The notes under the pieces were generated by a model. The model was given only the letters and a program-made list of their open reading frames with translations. It was not told where the DNA came from and did not search any database. A DNA stretch of 64,000 bases from CAJQQK01 sp049116495 (GTDB lineage Bacteria; Pseudomonadota; Alphaproteobacteria; Rhizobiales; Hyphomicrobiaceae): contig JAGDYV010000022.1 of the NCBI GenBank assembly GCA_049116495.1, positions 1 through 64,000 on the forward strand. Direction: 5' to 3'. Both the position numbers and the translations under genes were made by a program. Position 1 is the first letter of the stretch; each line of letters opens with the position of its first letter. Below are positions 1-10,639 of this stretch, piece after piece.

Positions 1-119
1 GAGCGCTGACGTCGGACAATCAAATTCAACATGGTGCGTGTATCGCTGTTTGCCTGAGCAGGCTGCAGCAGCGAACCCAGGCCAAGCCAAGTTACGACGA
101 AAAGCAAATGGATCTTCAC
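1..119 (-). CDS. N-terminus of a secreted protein, cut by window edge
   Basis: Read on the minus strand from a GTG at 119, the first 39 codons stay open to the window edge. They encode a convincing signal peptide: a short basic start (MKIH), a hydrophobic core (LLFVVTWLGLGSLL) and an AQA-type cleavage site, followed by a polar stretch. No strong ribosome binding site is visible, so the start is tentative. The mature protein lies outside the window and no family can be assigned. Confidence 0.45.
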   Translation of the reverse strand, partial: MKIHLLFVVTWLGLGSLLQPAQANSDTRTMLNLIVRRQR

Positions 120-356
120 GATTGGTATACTCATTCGGTGGGGTTTTCACTGATCGCCATATGACTAAGTGTGTGCCAAAACGTTATAGTGGCCTCAGTA
201 TTTGGTCGACAGCCTCTATGGGCAAGTTCCGCATGAGCCGCATCTAAACGCTATGTGTTCACAACACCGCTGCTTCACTTTCATTGGCGGCAGTCCATGA
301 TGAATACTCCAACTACCTCGCCGGGCCATAACCTGTCACGATGGGTTTGCGCCAAC

Positions 357-2233
357 CTAGGGTGAAGTGGTCCCGACATAGCGCCCCGGCGTCAGCACGT
401 GCCCGTATTCGCGCACGTCATCGAACGCCGCCGCACGGCAGAAACCCGGTTCGTCCACGTACGATTCCAGGCCTTCGGCCGCCAGCGTCTCCGGTTTCGC
501 GCGCCGGCGGTGATAGACGCCGGCGATCCGCGCGATGTCGTGCTCCGAAAACTCCTTTCGGACCCGGTCGATCATGTGTCCTATGTTGCGCGCGTCGATG
601 AACAGGATCTCGCCGCGCCGGTCGCGGCGGCCGTTCTTGTCCTTGCTGCGCGCCAGGATCCACAGGCACGCCGGGATCGATGTCGAGTAGAACAGCTGAC
701 CGGGCAGCGCGACCATGGCGTCGACGACGTCGGCCTCGATCATCGCCTTGCGGATCGCGCCCTCGCCCGACTGCTGCGACGACATCGAGCCGTTGGCGAG
801 CACGACGCCGGCCGTACCACGCGGCGCAAGGTGGTGCACGATATGCTGCAGCCAGGCGAAGTTGGCGTTGCCGACCGGCGGCGCGCCGAACGCCCAGCGC
901 ACGTCGTCGCGCAGGCGCGAGCCGCCCCAGTCCGCAATATTGAACGGCGGGTTGGCGAGAATGAAGTCGGCCTTCAAGTCCGGGAAGGCATCGCGGTGAA
1001 AGTTGCCCTCGTTGTTCCACTGGACGTCGGCATCGATGCCCTGCACCGCGAGGTTCATCTTGGCGAGGCGATAGGTGGTGTGGTTGATCTCCTGGCCGTA
1101 GACGGCGATGGCGTGCCTGCTGCGGTCGTTCTCCTCGTGATGCCGGTTGGCGTGTTCCCGGATGAATTTTTCCGACTGCACGAAGATGCCGCCGGTGCCG
1201 CAGCACGGGTCGTAGACGCGGCCCTGGTAGGGCTCGAGCATCGCGACCAGCGTGCGTACGACCGAGCGCGGCGTCAGGAACTCGCCGCCACGTTTGCCCT
1301 GCGTCGAGGCGAACGACGACAGGCAGTATTCGTAGACGCGCCCGAACAGATCGCAGGCGCGGTCGAATTCGTCGTGCATGCCGATGCGGGAGAAGAGGTC
1401 GATCAGCTCACCGAGCATGACCTGGTTGAGCGCCGGGCGGGCATAGCCCTTGGGCAGGGCGCCCTTGAGCTTCTCGTTCGCCGGGAATTTCTCGATGGCC
1501 TCCATGGCGTCGTCGATGCGCTTGCCGATATCGGGCGAGCGGGCGTTGAGAAACACCAATCCCGTTTCGGCGTCATGGCGCTCGCCGATGAACCACTTGC
1601 TCTCGGCGTGCGTGCCGCTGGTCTTGCCCTTGTCTCCGTAGGGCCGGTAGGTCGTGCGCGAAACCTCGGCGCCAGCCGCATTGGTGATGACGCGGATGCC
1701 TTTGAGATGGTCGCGGTGGTGGTAGAACGTTTCCGCCGTCGTGCCGTTGTGCCCAACACGTTTGACATCATCGCCCAGATATTTCGTCCAGACGCCCGCT
1801 GACGAGATCTCAACCTCACCGCCGCCGACGTAGACCGTGTGGCGGTCGCCATTGGCTGCCTTGTGCGTCTTGAGCACGCGGCCGTTGTCGGCGCCATAGG
1901 TGTACGTATAGGTGGCGGCATTGACCGTTGCCTGGGCGAGCTTGTTCTCGCTGTCCCAGGTCAGCGCCAGGGTATCGCCGCCGATCTTGTTCTCCGTCAG
2001 CAGATTGCCGGCGGCATCATAGGTGAAGCTGTATGGACCCGCCGCCGTCACGGCGTGCGGACGGACCGCCGTGGCGCCTTGCGCCGGATAGGCATAGGCG
2101 CCAACCTTCGAGTTCGACGTCATGTTGTGGGCGGCGTCGTACGTGAACGTCTGATTGAGCGCCGCATCGCCGACGTTAGTGGCAGAGAGCAGCCGGTCAA
2201 AGCTGTCGTAGGTGTAGGTGCAGCTGTCGGCGG
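357..2233 (-). pseudogene. hsdM: Chimera of Rhs core fragment and internal HsdM fragment
   Basis: One open frame joins two unrelated genes. The N-terminal ~195 codons are an Rhs/YD-repeat core almost identical to the intact rhs gene nearby. At ~1543 the frame switches, just where the Rhs hyperconserved DPxxGRFxSPD motif should begin, into a type I restriction-modification methyltransferase. The HsdM part keeps the SAM-binding motif DPCCGTGG and the catalytic NPPF motif, but lacks the N-terminal end of HsdM and its last ~50 residues (it stops just after the conserved HVLTPGRYVG). An in-frame TAG at 2234-2236 precedes the Rhs part, and the first ATG (2123) has no ribosome binding site. No hsdS or hsdR is present, so I read this as a non-functional recombination product. 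The junction shares only about 8 bases (gcgttgag) with the intact rhs sequence. Confidence 0.8.
1543..2228. repeat. Second copy of 686 bp of the rhs core (copy 1)
   Basis: This segment matches 3441-4126 in the same orientation with a constant offset of 1898 and no indels that I can see, only scattered substitutions (for example KWFIGERHD against KGYIGERHD). It covers the last YD repeats up to the LNAR just before the Rhs hyperconserved motif. Such core duplications allow recombination between rhs tips. Confidence 0.9.
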
Positions 2234-2261
2234 GCTATTCAAGCATATCGCATAGCACTTG

Positions 2262-2660
2262 CTATACTTCGCCATCAACGGCAATTAAAATCAAATCGGA
2301 GTAAGTATCTCGATTAGACCAAATCTTGACATCAGGTAATACTTTTTTGGTTTTGAATGTGAATAGATTAGTTCCGGCATCAAATAGTGATATAGTTGCG
2401 TTTGGGCAATCTAACTTCCCTTGCAGTCGAAACTTACAACTTTCCACAACCTCTTTCACTTCCGGTTTGTTTAGTTCTTCATGATTGCACAAGATGACTT
2501 TTACATCACCATCAACATAAGCTTGCGCCGAAATTCCAATGACCGATTGCGTTGAGTACACTGGAAGATCTCCACTAATTTCTGGAAAGACAACATCTTT
2601 TCTATCATCATCAAACAGAAAGAAAACCGCGTAATCCAAACTTAGATCTAGTTGTTTCAT
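2262..2660 (-). CDS. Candidate immunity protein for the Rhs toxin
   Basis: A 132-residue acidic, soluble protein with no signal peptide or membrane segment. It starts 17 bp after the stop of the rhs gene on the same strand, the standard position of an immunity gene in polymorphic toxin loci. Its DNA is clearly richer in A and T than the flanking rhs and hsdM sequence, typical of exchangeable toxin/immunity cassettes. The protein has aromatic and acidic N-terminal residues (LDYAVFFLFDDD). I do not recognise a named immunity family; function is inferred from position, size and composition. Confidence 0.6.
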   Translation of the reverse strand: MKQLDLSLDYAVFFLFDDDRKDVVFPEISGDLPVYSTQSVIGISAQAYVDGDVKVILCNHEELNKPEVKEVVESCKFRLQGKLDCPNATISLFDAGTNLFTFKTKKVLPDVKIWSNRDTYSDLILIAVDGEV

Positions 2661-2677
2661 CTTGAGCTCTCGTTCAA

Positions 2678-5600
2678 TTATCGCCGGTTTCGCCTTTGTT
2701 TAGCCTCAAATCCGACGTGACCACCTTGCTTACTAGAACAAGCCGCACAGTGCGGCGTAAACCTTTCCGGAGTACCTAGAGCTCTTGCCGGATCGTGGTT
2801 TCCTATGAAGCGTCCAGTTGGCGTTCCCGGGTCCTTACTTCCGCAACCGCTACATCCGTGTTTTCTTCCTATCTCGTCAATTTGCCGTTGCTGCTCCTTC
2901 GTCGGCCGGCCTTTTGGGTTTTTTGGGTTTACCGGTACTGTCTTAGTGACGTTCGGTCCAGGTCCAAATGGTGTTGACGGATGATTGGGGGCGCCGAAGT
3001 TGTCGTCCTTGTCGGCTCTGTGAGGGCGACCATTATTGGGGACCATTGAGCCCGGAGCCGGGCGCCCCCCTCCTCGGTTAGCCACTTGCGGACCATTCTG
3101 CGCCGGCCCTTGAATGCGTCCACGCGGGGCCGGACTGACGGTAAACGTCGGAGTCTTGGCTGTAACTTCCGGTGATTTGGCTTTCTCTTGCGCCGTTACG
3201 ACACCGGGCGCTGGCGCAGTTGTCGGGCTATCAATCCCTGCGTCAAGTTCGGCTTGATCAGTACCGTCACTTGGCCCACTACCGTCAAGCTGACTATCGT
3301 CATGCGAATGTCCGTTCGGATCACTCTTGTTGACCGGATCATTGGCCGAATACGCATACCGATTGGTGCCAACACCCGGGAGATCGGGATCCCACCAGTC
3401 CGGCGACACGAAGCGCCCAACAATCGGGTCGTAATACCGCGCGTTGAGAAACACCAATCCCGTTTCGGCGTCATGGCGCTCGCCGATGTACCCCTTGCTT
3501 TCGGCATGCGTGCCACTGGTCTTGCCCTTGTCACCGTAAGGCCGATACGTCGTACGGCTGACCTCCGCACCGGTCGCGTTAGTGATGACGCGGATGCCCT
3601 TGAGGTGATCGCGGTGGTGGTAGAACGTTTCCGCCGTCGTGCCGTTGTGCCCAACACGCTTGACATCATCGCCCAGGTATTTCGTCCAGACGCCTGCTGA
3701 CGAAATCTCGACCTCGCCGCCGCCGGCATAGACCGTGTGCCGGTCGCCATTGGCCGCCTTGTGCGTCTTGAGCACGCGGCCGTTGTCGGCGCCATAGGTG
3801 TACGTATAGGTGGCGGCATTGACCGTTGCCTGGGCGAGCTTGTTCTCGGTGTCCCAGGTCAGCGCCAGGGTATCGCCGCCGGTCTTGTTCTTGGTCAGCA
3901 GATTGCCGGCGGCATCATAGGTGAAGCTGTATGGGCCCGCCGCCGTCACGGCGTGCGGACGGACCGCCGTTGCGCCTTGCGCCGGATAAGCATAGGCGCC
4001 AACCTTCGAGTTCGACGTCATGTTGTGGGCGGCGTCGTAAGTGAACGTCTGATTGAGCGCCGCATCGCCGACGTTGGTGGCAGAGAGCAGCCGGTCGAGG
4101 CTGTCGTAGGTGTAGGTCCAGCTGTCCTCAGGCTTGTTGGCGCTTGTCACCGACGTAATGCGCCCGGTGGCCGCGCGCGCGTAGGTCAGGTCCTGGAGGA
4201 TGGTGGTATCTTTGACCGTCTTGACGGCCGTCAGCCAGCCGCGCTTGTCGTTGTAGGTGTTGGTCGTGACCACGCCATTGGCGTATTCGATGCGCGTGAT
4301 CTGGCCACGCGCATTGTAGGCGATCGCGTTGATGTGGCCTGTGATCGATTTAACCCGACCGCCGTCTTCGTACATCCAACCGGTGACGCTGTCGCCGTCG
4401 CTGTACGACTTGCCGGTCAGATAGCCACCGGCATCGTAGGTGTGGTTGATCGTGAACGCGGCGGCGAAGTCGTGATCGAGGGTAAAGGCGGTCTGGGTTG
4501 CAGGGAGCGTCAGCTTGCTCTGAACTTTGTTGCCGTTCTTGTCATGGTTGGTCTCGGATGATCCCCAATGCCCGCTCGCGCCGGACTGTTTGCCGCCGTT
4601 GTAGTAGGTGGCGGTCCCAACGATGCGCTTTTGGTCATAAGTATAGGCATGCCAACGCGTCAGCGCGCCACCGGCTGTGGCCCGGTGCTCGCGGCGCAGC
4701 ATGCGCCCAAGACCATCGTAAGTGAATGTCGAGATGGCACCATTGGCGTCGGTTTGCCTGGTCATCAGGCCGGTGCGGTCATAGGCGAACGTCCACAGCC
4801 CGTGGTTCGGGTCTTGGGCGGTCAGACGTCGATCGAGGCTGTCGTAGGCGTAAGTCCAGGTGTTGCCGACCTGGTCACGCACTTGTACGAGGCGGTCGTG
4901 GTTGTCGTAGGCCATGAGCCTGCTGTTCTTAACGGGACCTTCGGCGCCGTTGCCCATGAAGCTTGTGACCCGCACGACGCGACCGTGGGCGTCCTTGTGG
5001 GTCACCGTATCGCGGCCAAGTTCATCCGTAACCTTGACGCGATTGAAACCGGCGGCGCCATTGAGGTAGGTGAAGCCGGCATGGCTGTTCAGGTAGGTCA
5101 TCGAGAGGGTGGCACCGTCCGGCAGCCTGGTGTGCGTGCGCCGGTTAAGGGCGTCATAGGTGTGCTGGGTCTCCGGAATAGGTGAGGGTGGCGTCGCCCA
5201 GTGGTAAGGAATGCTCTCGCGATGAAGCGTGCCGCGAGGCGCATAGACGAACCACTTCGTTGAGACTGTGTCGTCCGCCGTCGCCCAAGGGCGGCCGAAA
5301 CCCTCAAATCCTCTGAACCGATAGTTGCTTGTTGCGCCAGGCCCCGGCGTTCGCAAGGTCACGACGGTGTATTTGGTGGGATCTCCATTGTGTTGATGAC
5401 TATATTGCGTCGTGATCTTTTCGCCGCCGGGCTTTGTTTCTGTCGATGTGCGGCAATGGACGTCATACGTCGTCGTCGTGACGAGGCCGTCGATGTCAGT
5501 CGTCGTCGCCGGCTGCTGGCACCGCGGGCTGTAAGTCATCGATGTGACTTGGCCCGTATCGGCGGCCGCGCCGCGACAGCCAAAATAGAGCGGATTGCGC

Positions 5601-8600
5601 TTGGTGATGGGGAAGATGTGGTAGGTGGCGTCGTAGTCGGTTTCGGTGCGGCAGCCTTCCGAGTCGACTTCGGCAGTGACGTTGCCGTAGGTGTCGTGGG
5701 TCCATGTCGTGTGACGATAGCGGGACTCCGGCTGGCCTTGCCAGTCGCCGTCAGCCTTGCGGGTGAGATTGCCCTTCTGGGGTGGTTTTTCCCAATGATC
5801 TAGACCGTCGTACTGGTAGAAGCTGACTTTCGATCGATTGGCCCAAACGGCCTCAACGCTTGGCTTGTAATGGATCTCCGCGCCAAGCCGATTAACGATG
5901 TATTTCGAAGTGTTCGGCGTATAGCGGTAACTGACATGTTTGTCGTCCGCTCCCGTACGGACATCGCCGCGCTCGTAGCGATTGGTGATATTGTTGAAGG
6001 TATCGTACGTGCGCTCGACACGGCTCGTAACAGGCGTTCCACTGTCATAGTAGGTTCGGTCTGTTCGCGCATTTCGCGCTGTGTACGGAAGATTGTTGAC
6101 GTTGGTATTGACGGTCCAGACGTTGTAATCGGAACGCAAGCGCGTCGCCACGTCGGACCCGGACCGCTGATCGGAATAGTCAATGGCACCGGCCGACGCC
6201 ACGTCCTGGCGAAACGCATAATGCCGCTCCGGACACACGGTTTCGCCAGTGTTGCACGGCAGGATCGCGCGGGCGTTGCGAAAGCCGAGAAAGCGCCGTT
6301 CGACGGGGTCGTAAAACCCACCTGAATAGCCCAAGTGTGTGATGCCGATCGTGCCCGCACCATTGTTCTGCGTCACCTTGGTCGCCGCCTGCAGCACAAA
6401 CGGCATGTAGTTGTTGGCCCATCGGGTGCTCGGCGTATATTCGACACTGGTGACGCCACCGAACACGTTCTTCGTCGATGTCATGAGGTCGGGTGCGGGA
6501 CCGTTGGTAATGTGGACGCGGCAATTGCGGCCTTCTGAGGCGCAATAAAAGTAGTCGGTCTTGCCATCGCCGTTGAAGTCATGAAATGGGTTGTCATACC
6601 CGTCTCTGCTTGATGTCACATGAAGGGTTTTCACGACGTCAAACGTCGCGCCCGTCGACGTTTGATTGAAGCGAAGAACGCGGAAAGTGCTTGTTGCAAC
6701 GTGATGGCGATGGCTACGCCGCCGCGCGACGAGTTCGCTGCGCCCATCACCATCGAAATCTGCTGCAAGAACATCGCAGTTATCTACACCTTCGCATCTT
6801 GTGCCGTCGAGGCTGCCAACGGCCGCTCGGGTTTTGTATCCTTGTCCCGTCGACAAGTAGGCATTCAACGTTCGCGCGGTGCCAAGTGGTCTGCTAATAG
6901 TGAGTACCAAGTCCTGACGCCCATCACCGTTGAGATCGGCAATGCGCAAATTTTTCACGCCATTCCAGGTATACGTACCCAAGCCTTGCAGCCCGAATTT
7001 CGGTCCGGCTGAGAATTGATGCCCATTGCTGAACCAAACCTGCGCGCAAAACGGCGGGCTGCCGCCCGCGCAAGATTGACTGACCTTTACAATGTCGCTC
7101 TTACCGTCCCCATTGACATCACCCGTCACATATCGGTCCAACGATCGCGTATCGCCGAAGGATGCCGCTAATTGACGTTGCGACCAGTTCGTGCCGTTGT
7201 GGCTATAGAGCGTTGAGCCAACGACGAAGCTGGTAGAGCCATCGCCGGAAAAGTCACCGGCTATCGGTCTGAACAGGTCACGTCGATGCACAGTAAGGCG
7301 GGTGTCAAAGCTTGATTTTACCAATTGACCATTGGTCAAACGCAGTACAACGAATTTGCGCGACGTTGAGGTGCAGTCATCAGGATCGCCGCAAGATGTA
7401 TTCGCTGCCAGAAATCCAACAAGTTCTGACTTGCCATCGCTGTCGATATCGACCGCGAACACTCTGTCCGATTTAAAGTCACTCAAATTGTGTCGCGATA
7501 CACGCCCACCAGTGGAGCTTAGATCAACGTGTATTTTTACCCGGCAGGTGCGATCTGTTCCGCCATCTCCGTCGTCAGATTCACGGCAATTATTAACCCG
7601 CGATACAAGATCTTGCTTCCCGTCGCCATCCATGTCGCTGCTAAGATTGACCGATCTTGTCGAGGTAATCCCTCTCTCATGATAGTCCGGCACCGGCGGT
7701 TTCGCAGTGAAGCTCGGCCCGATCGATGCGTTGCTATAGGCAAACGTCGTTGCCGGCAGCGCCGAACCGCCCGTTATGTTATACGCACCATCCAACACAG
7801 CATCGCTGCCGTATTCGGTGATGCTGGTCAGGCGATGGGCGCCCGCGCTTGCCCCGGTGTCATAGGTCAGCTTGTACGCCCGCACCGTTGCGCCTCCAGT
7901 CCGCACACGGATTACCTTGATGCGATTATCCAGCCGGGCGATACCGCGTCCCGTCGCATAGGTGCGAATATCCGAGGTGGCTTCCCAGAAGAATTCAATG
8001 CGCGTCCCGTTGTAGGTTATCGTGGTTGGCCAGCACACCGGCAGCGTCGGGCAACCGTAGTTGTACGTGACGGTGTTGCCATTGGTGTCGACGACTTCGC
8101 GCAGCAGCCAGCGATAGTTGGTTGCGATGTCGTCGGTTTGGCTTGAGCCGGAGACATCCGCGACGGTGCGATACGTGTAGCGCGTGCCGTCGCGCGCCGT
8201 GATGTCCCAACGTTTTTCGGCCGCGATATACTTATAGCGCTTATAGGTCTCAACGCGCGGCGCATGGGTGCCGCCATGCAGGCAACTCGGGCTGTTGGTG
8301 GCCAGCGTCCCCAAGCACGTCATCAATTCGGTGTCGTAGTCGAGCAGGAAGGTGTCGGAAGCATTGAAGTTCGGCGTGCCGCGCACGCGCGATGCGCGCC
8401 GGATCTCAGAGAACCCGCCCATGCGCCAGCCAACACCGAACATGTTCTGCGTGACGCCAATCGGCCGGTTGGTGAAATTGGAGTCGTACGTCAGGCGCAG
8501 CCTGGGCTGCACGCCGTGGAACCACGGCACGTCGAAGCCGTAACTGCGCGTGAAACTACCGTTCATCGGCGGCGTTTGGGCTTTGGAGAAGGATTTTGTG

Positions 8601-9097
8601 ATCGCATCCGTGGGATTGGATGGTTGCGGCAGCGTTCGTGATGCGCTCTGAGCGGCTGCACTGCCAATCAATGACCTCGCCCACGCCCACGCTTTGGATA
8701 GGATGCTGGTCTGTTCTGCCTTGTCGCCTGCCGGCACGGCCTCGCTTGGCGCTTGTGACTGCGGCTTGATGGGGCGCGGTGGAGCTGGGCTGAGCTTTGT
8801 TGGCTCCGGCGGTTTGCCCTTTAACGGCACAACGGCCAGGCCATCCTGACCGAGTTGGCTCGAACCGTCATTGGTGGGCGGCACCTGATTGGGGATCACG
8901 AGTGTAGGAACCTGCAGCGGAGCGCTTTTCGATGGCGCACTGGCACCGCCGTCAGCGGATGCGCCGGCGCCTTGCGCAGCCGCTGGCACGGCGAAGAAAC
9001 ACACCAAACAGATGGCCACCCAGGACAGCGCTGAAGGACGTTTTCTCGAACGCGAAAGTGATGTGCCAAAGAGCACACGCGCTTGAATATCGAACAT
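2678..9097 (-). CDS. Rhs/YD-repeat polymorphic toxin with SpvB/FG-GAP N-terminus
   Basis: Predicted 2139-residue secreted toxin. I place the start at 9097 because a GGGGGG run lies 7 bases upstream and the product then opens with a clean signal peptide (SRSRKRPSALSWVAICLVCFF, cleavage near AAAQ); a longer frame to 9160 adds 21 residues. Order: signal peptide (1-40), Pro-rich linker (~45-130), SpvB/TcB-type N-terminal region (~180-460), about seven FG-GAP/VCBS repeats of DxDGDGKxD type (~490-850), YD/Rhs repeats (~1000-1890), the hyperconserved DPIVGRFVSPD motif (~1900), then a variable C-terminal toxin. The last 77 residues contain CSGC (2082-2085), NHD (2100-2102) and HCAAC (2116-2120), a Cys/His pattern suggesting a zinc-stabilised HNH-like nuclease; this is inference. 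Export may be through the Sec signal, as no T6SS gene (VgrG, PAAR) is visible. Confidence 0.88.
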   Translation of the reverse strand: MFDIQARVLFGTSLSRSRKRPSALSWVAICLVCFFAVPAAAQGAGASADGGASAPSKSAPLQVPTLVIPNQVPPTNDGSSQLGQDGLAVVPLKGKPPEPTKLSPAPPRPIKPQSQAPSEAVPAGDKAEQTSILSKAWAWARSLIGSAAAQSASRTLPQPSNPTDAITKSFSKAQTPPMNGSFTRSYGFDVPWFHGVQPRLRLTYDSNFTNRPIGVTQNMFGVGWRMGGFSEIRRASRVRGTPNFNASDTFLLDYDTELMTCLGTLATNSPSCLHGGTHAPRVETYKRYKYIAAEKRWDITARDGTRYTYRTVADVSGSSQTDDIATNYRWLLREVVDTNGNTVTYNYGCPTLPVCWPTTITYNGTRIEFFWEATSDIRTYATGRGIARLDNRIKVIRVRTGGATVRAYKLTYDTGASAGAHRLTSITEYGSDAVLDGAYNITGGSALPATTFAYSNASIGPSFTAKPPVPDYHERGITSTRSVNLSSDMDGDGKQDLVSRVNNCRESDDGDGGTDRTCRVKIHVDLSSTGGRVSRHNLSDFKSDRVFAVDIDSDGKSELVGFLAANTSCGDPDDCTSTSRKFVVLRLTNGQLVKSSFDTRLTVHRRDLFRPIAGDFSGDGSTSFVVGSTLYSHNGTNWSQRQLAASFGDTRSLDRYVTGDVNGDGKSDIVKVSQSCAGGSPPFCAQVWFSNGHQFSAGPKFGLQGLGTYTWNGVKNLRIADLNGDGRQDLVLTISRPLGTARTLNAYLSTGQGYKTRAAVGSLDGTRCEGVDNCDVLAADFDGDGRSELVARRRSHRHHVATSTFRVLRFNQTSTGATFDVVKTLHVTSSRDGYDNPFHDFNGDGKTDYFYCASEGRNCRVHITNGPAPDLMTSTKNVFGGVTSVEYTPSTRWANNYMPFVLQAATKVTQNNGAGTIGITHLGYSGGFYDPVERRFLGFRNARAILPCNTGETVCPERHYAFRQDVASAGAIDYSDQRSGSDVATRLRSDYNVWTVNTNVNNLPYTARNARTDRTYYDSGTPVTSRVERTYDTFNNITNRYERGDVRTGADDKHVSYRYTPNTSKYIVNRLGAEIHYKPSVEAVWANRSKVSFYQYDGLDHWEKPPQKGNLTRKADGDWQGQPESRYRHTTWTHDTYGNVTAEVDSEGCRTETDYDATYHIFPITKRNPLYFGCRGAAADTGQVTSMTYSPRCQQPATTTDIDGLVTTTTYDVHCRTSTETKPGGEKITTQYSHQHNGDPTKYTVVTLRTPGPGATSNYRFRGFEGFGRPWATADDTVSTKWFVYAPRGTLHRESIPYHWATPPSPIPETQHTYDALNRRTHTRLPDGATLSMTYLNSHAGFTYLNGAAGFNRVKVTDELGRDTVTHKDAHGRVVRVTSFMGNGAEGPVKNSRLMAYDNHDRLVQVRDQVGNTWTYAYDSLDRRLTAQDPNHGLWTFAYDRTGLMTRQTDANGAISTFTYDGLGRMLRREHRATAGGALTRWHAYTYDQKRIVGTATYYNGGKQSGASGHWGSSETNHDKNGNKVQSKLTLPATQTAFTLDHDFAAAFTINHTYDAGGYLTGKSYSDGDSVTGWMYEDGGRVKSITGHINAIAYNARGQITRIEYANGVVTTNTYNDKRGWLTAVKTVKDTTILQDLTYARAATGRITSVTSANKPEDSWTYTYDSLDRLLSATNVGDAALNQTFTYDAAHNMTSNSKVGAYAYPAQGATAVRPHAVTAAGPYSFTYDAAGNLLTKNKTGGDTLALTWDTENKLAQATVNAATYTYTYGADNGRVLKTHKAANGDRHTVYAGGGEVEISSAGVWTKYLGDDVKRVGHNGTTAETFYHHRDHLKGIRVITNATGAEVSRTTYRPYGDKGKTSGTHAESKGYIGERHDAETGLVFLNARYYDPIVGRFVSPDWWDPDLPGVGTNRYAYSANDPVNKSDPNGHSHDDSQLDGSGPSDGTDQAELDAGIDSPTTAPAPGVVTAQEKAKSPEVTAKTPTFTVSPAPRGRIQGPAQNGPQVANRGGGRPAPGSMVPNNGRPHRADKDDNFGAPNHPSTPFGPGPNVTKTVPVNPKNPKGRPTKEQQRQIDEIGRKHGCSGCGSKDPGTPTGRFIGNHDPARALGTPERFTPHCAACSSKQGGHVGFEAKQRRNRR
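3441..4126. repeat. Rhs core repeat, copy 2 (inside the intact rhs gene)
   Basis: This is the partner of 1543-2228. It lies inside the intact toxin gene and encodes the last YD repeats before the DPIVGRF motif. After it, this copy continues into the toxin tip, whereas copy 1 continues into hsdM. Confidence 0.9.
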
Positions 9098-9668
9098 CTG
9101 CAATCCCCCCATACGCACGAATATAATTTTCGCGAACAGCACAAGGCTCATCCGAAGCATCTGGCCGATGAGTAAAGCTTGACTTTTGGATTAAGAATTT
9201 CGGCAAGCTGCAATGTCGGAAAAGGGATGGGAGAACGTACGGCTGGCTGGAAAGAGCCACCGTTCAGCGATCGTTGGGCTACTTGAGGCGGCGACGTCGT
9301 AGCTGATGTTCTTCATCAAACGCCGTAATGAGCTGACCAAAGTGCGCGAGTTGAGCCAACATTGCCGGGCGATGGACAGTGGTTTCCAGCAGGTAGCCAG
9401 GACCAACTCGGTGTCGGTACGATCGGGGACATCGTCCAAGATGTGGTGGCTTGCGTATGCGTCACCGCCAATACCAGAAAGGGGAGCGAGCTATGCGTGA
9501 AAGTTGGTGACGGCATCAATCGGGAGGGCGGCATATCGCGGGGTTGCTTGACGACCTCACTTCTCCACCAAAGGAGATGGGTAGGATACCGGCCTACCTG
9601 ACGGCAATCGCAATGTGCCAATGTCGTGGTGTCTATAACCACGACGCAGGAAGAAAGTATCCGAGAAG
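9098..9668. other. No recognisable gene upstream of rhs
   Basis: About 570 bp with only short overlapping frames on both strands and no conserved motif I recognise. The promoter of the rhs gene must lie here, but I cannot place -35/-10 elements with confidence. Confidence 0.5.
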
Positions 9669-10631
9669 AAGGACATCAAGATCGGAGTTGACTTGGCAAA
9701 GCACGCTTCCAATTGCACGGCGCCGCGCCAGATGGGTCTGTCAAGTTTCGCAAGAAGCTAACACGATTGAAGTTTCGACAGTTTATGGCAGCTCAGCCGA
9801 AATGCGTAGCCGTTATGGAGGCCTGCGGCAGCGTACATACTGGGCGCGTGAGATGAAAGCTCTCGGTCATGACGTGAAGCTGATTTCACCACGCTACGTG
9901 AAACCGTTTATCCAGGCGGTAGAAGAACGATGCCTCCGACGCCGAGGCGATCGTCGAAGCGGCTCTCAGCGTCCAACGACGCGTTTTGTGGAGCCAAAAA
10001 CGGCAACGCAGCAGGCCCGCGCTGTCGTATTCCGAACGCGCCAGCAATTGGTGAACCAATGGACCTAACTTGTGAACGCGCGACGCTCGCATCTCTATGA
10101 ATCTGGGCACATCGTCGCCAAGGGAATCAACAATCTGCCTCGTCTCGCAGAGATCGTCGAGAATGAGCAAAGTGAGTTACCTGCTATCGTCCGCGACAGC
10201 TGCCGCGGTTTGCTTGAGCAGATCGAGCGCCTGACTGTTCGAATTGACATTCTGATGAAGCAGGTCGTTGCACTTGCCAAGGAGGCCGAGACATCAAGGC
10301 GCCTGCGACTATGCCTCGAATAGGCCCGATTAGCGCACTTGCAATCGAGACAGTCGCACCACCGATGCAGAATTTCGAACACGGACGGGGTTTTGCCGCC
10401 TGACTCGGTCTGGTGCCTTTGCAGAATTCGACGGGCGGAAAACAAAGGCTTGGAAAAACGTCAAAGATGGGCCAGCGTGACATCCGACGGTTGCTCATAA
10501 CTGGAGCTATGTCAGTCGTAGCAGCTGCATCGCGGTTTGGAGCCCCCAAAGATAGCTGGCTTGCGCGACTGATGATTAAGAAACCTCGCATGCTGGTCGC
10601 CATCGCGCTGGCCAACAAGATGGCACGTGGC
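9669..10631 (+). mobile_element. Degenerate IS110-family transposase
   Basis: Translating across frames recovers an IS110/IS1111-type transposase from end to end. It begins with KIGVDLAKH (the first Asp of the DEDD site), continues with VMEACGS and LGHDVKLISPRYVKPF, then KNDASDAEAIVEA, and ends with the conserved C-terminal block (GKQRLGKTSKMGQRDIRRLL, then ALANKMARG). At least four frame changes or stops interrupt it, so it is dead. I cannot define the element ends precisely; the right end abuts an integrase remnant of opposite orientation. Confidence 0.85.
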
Positions 10632-10639
10632 CTGACTAT

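Noticed and set aside
399..1802. Plus-strand open frame of 467 codons
   Set aside because: It is antisense to the HsdM/Rhs chimera; its composition (Arg/Ala/Val-rich with no motif) is the shadow of a GC-rich gene.
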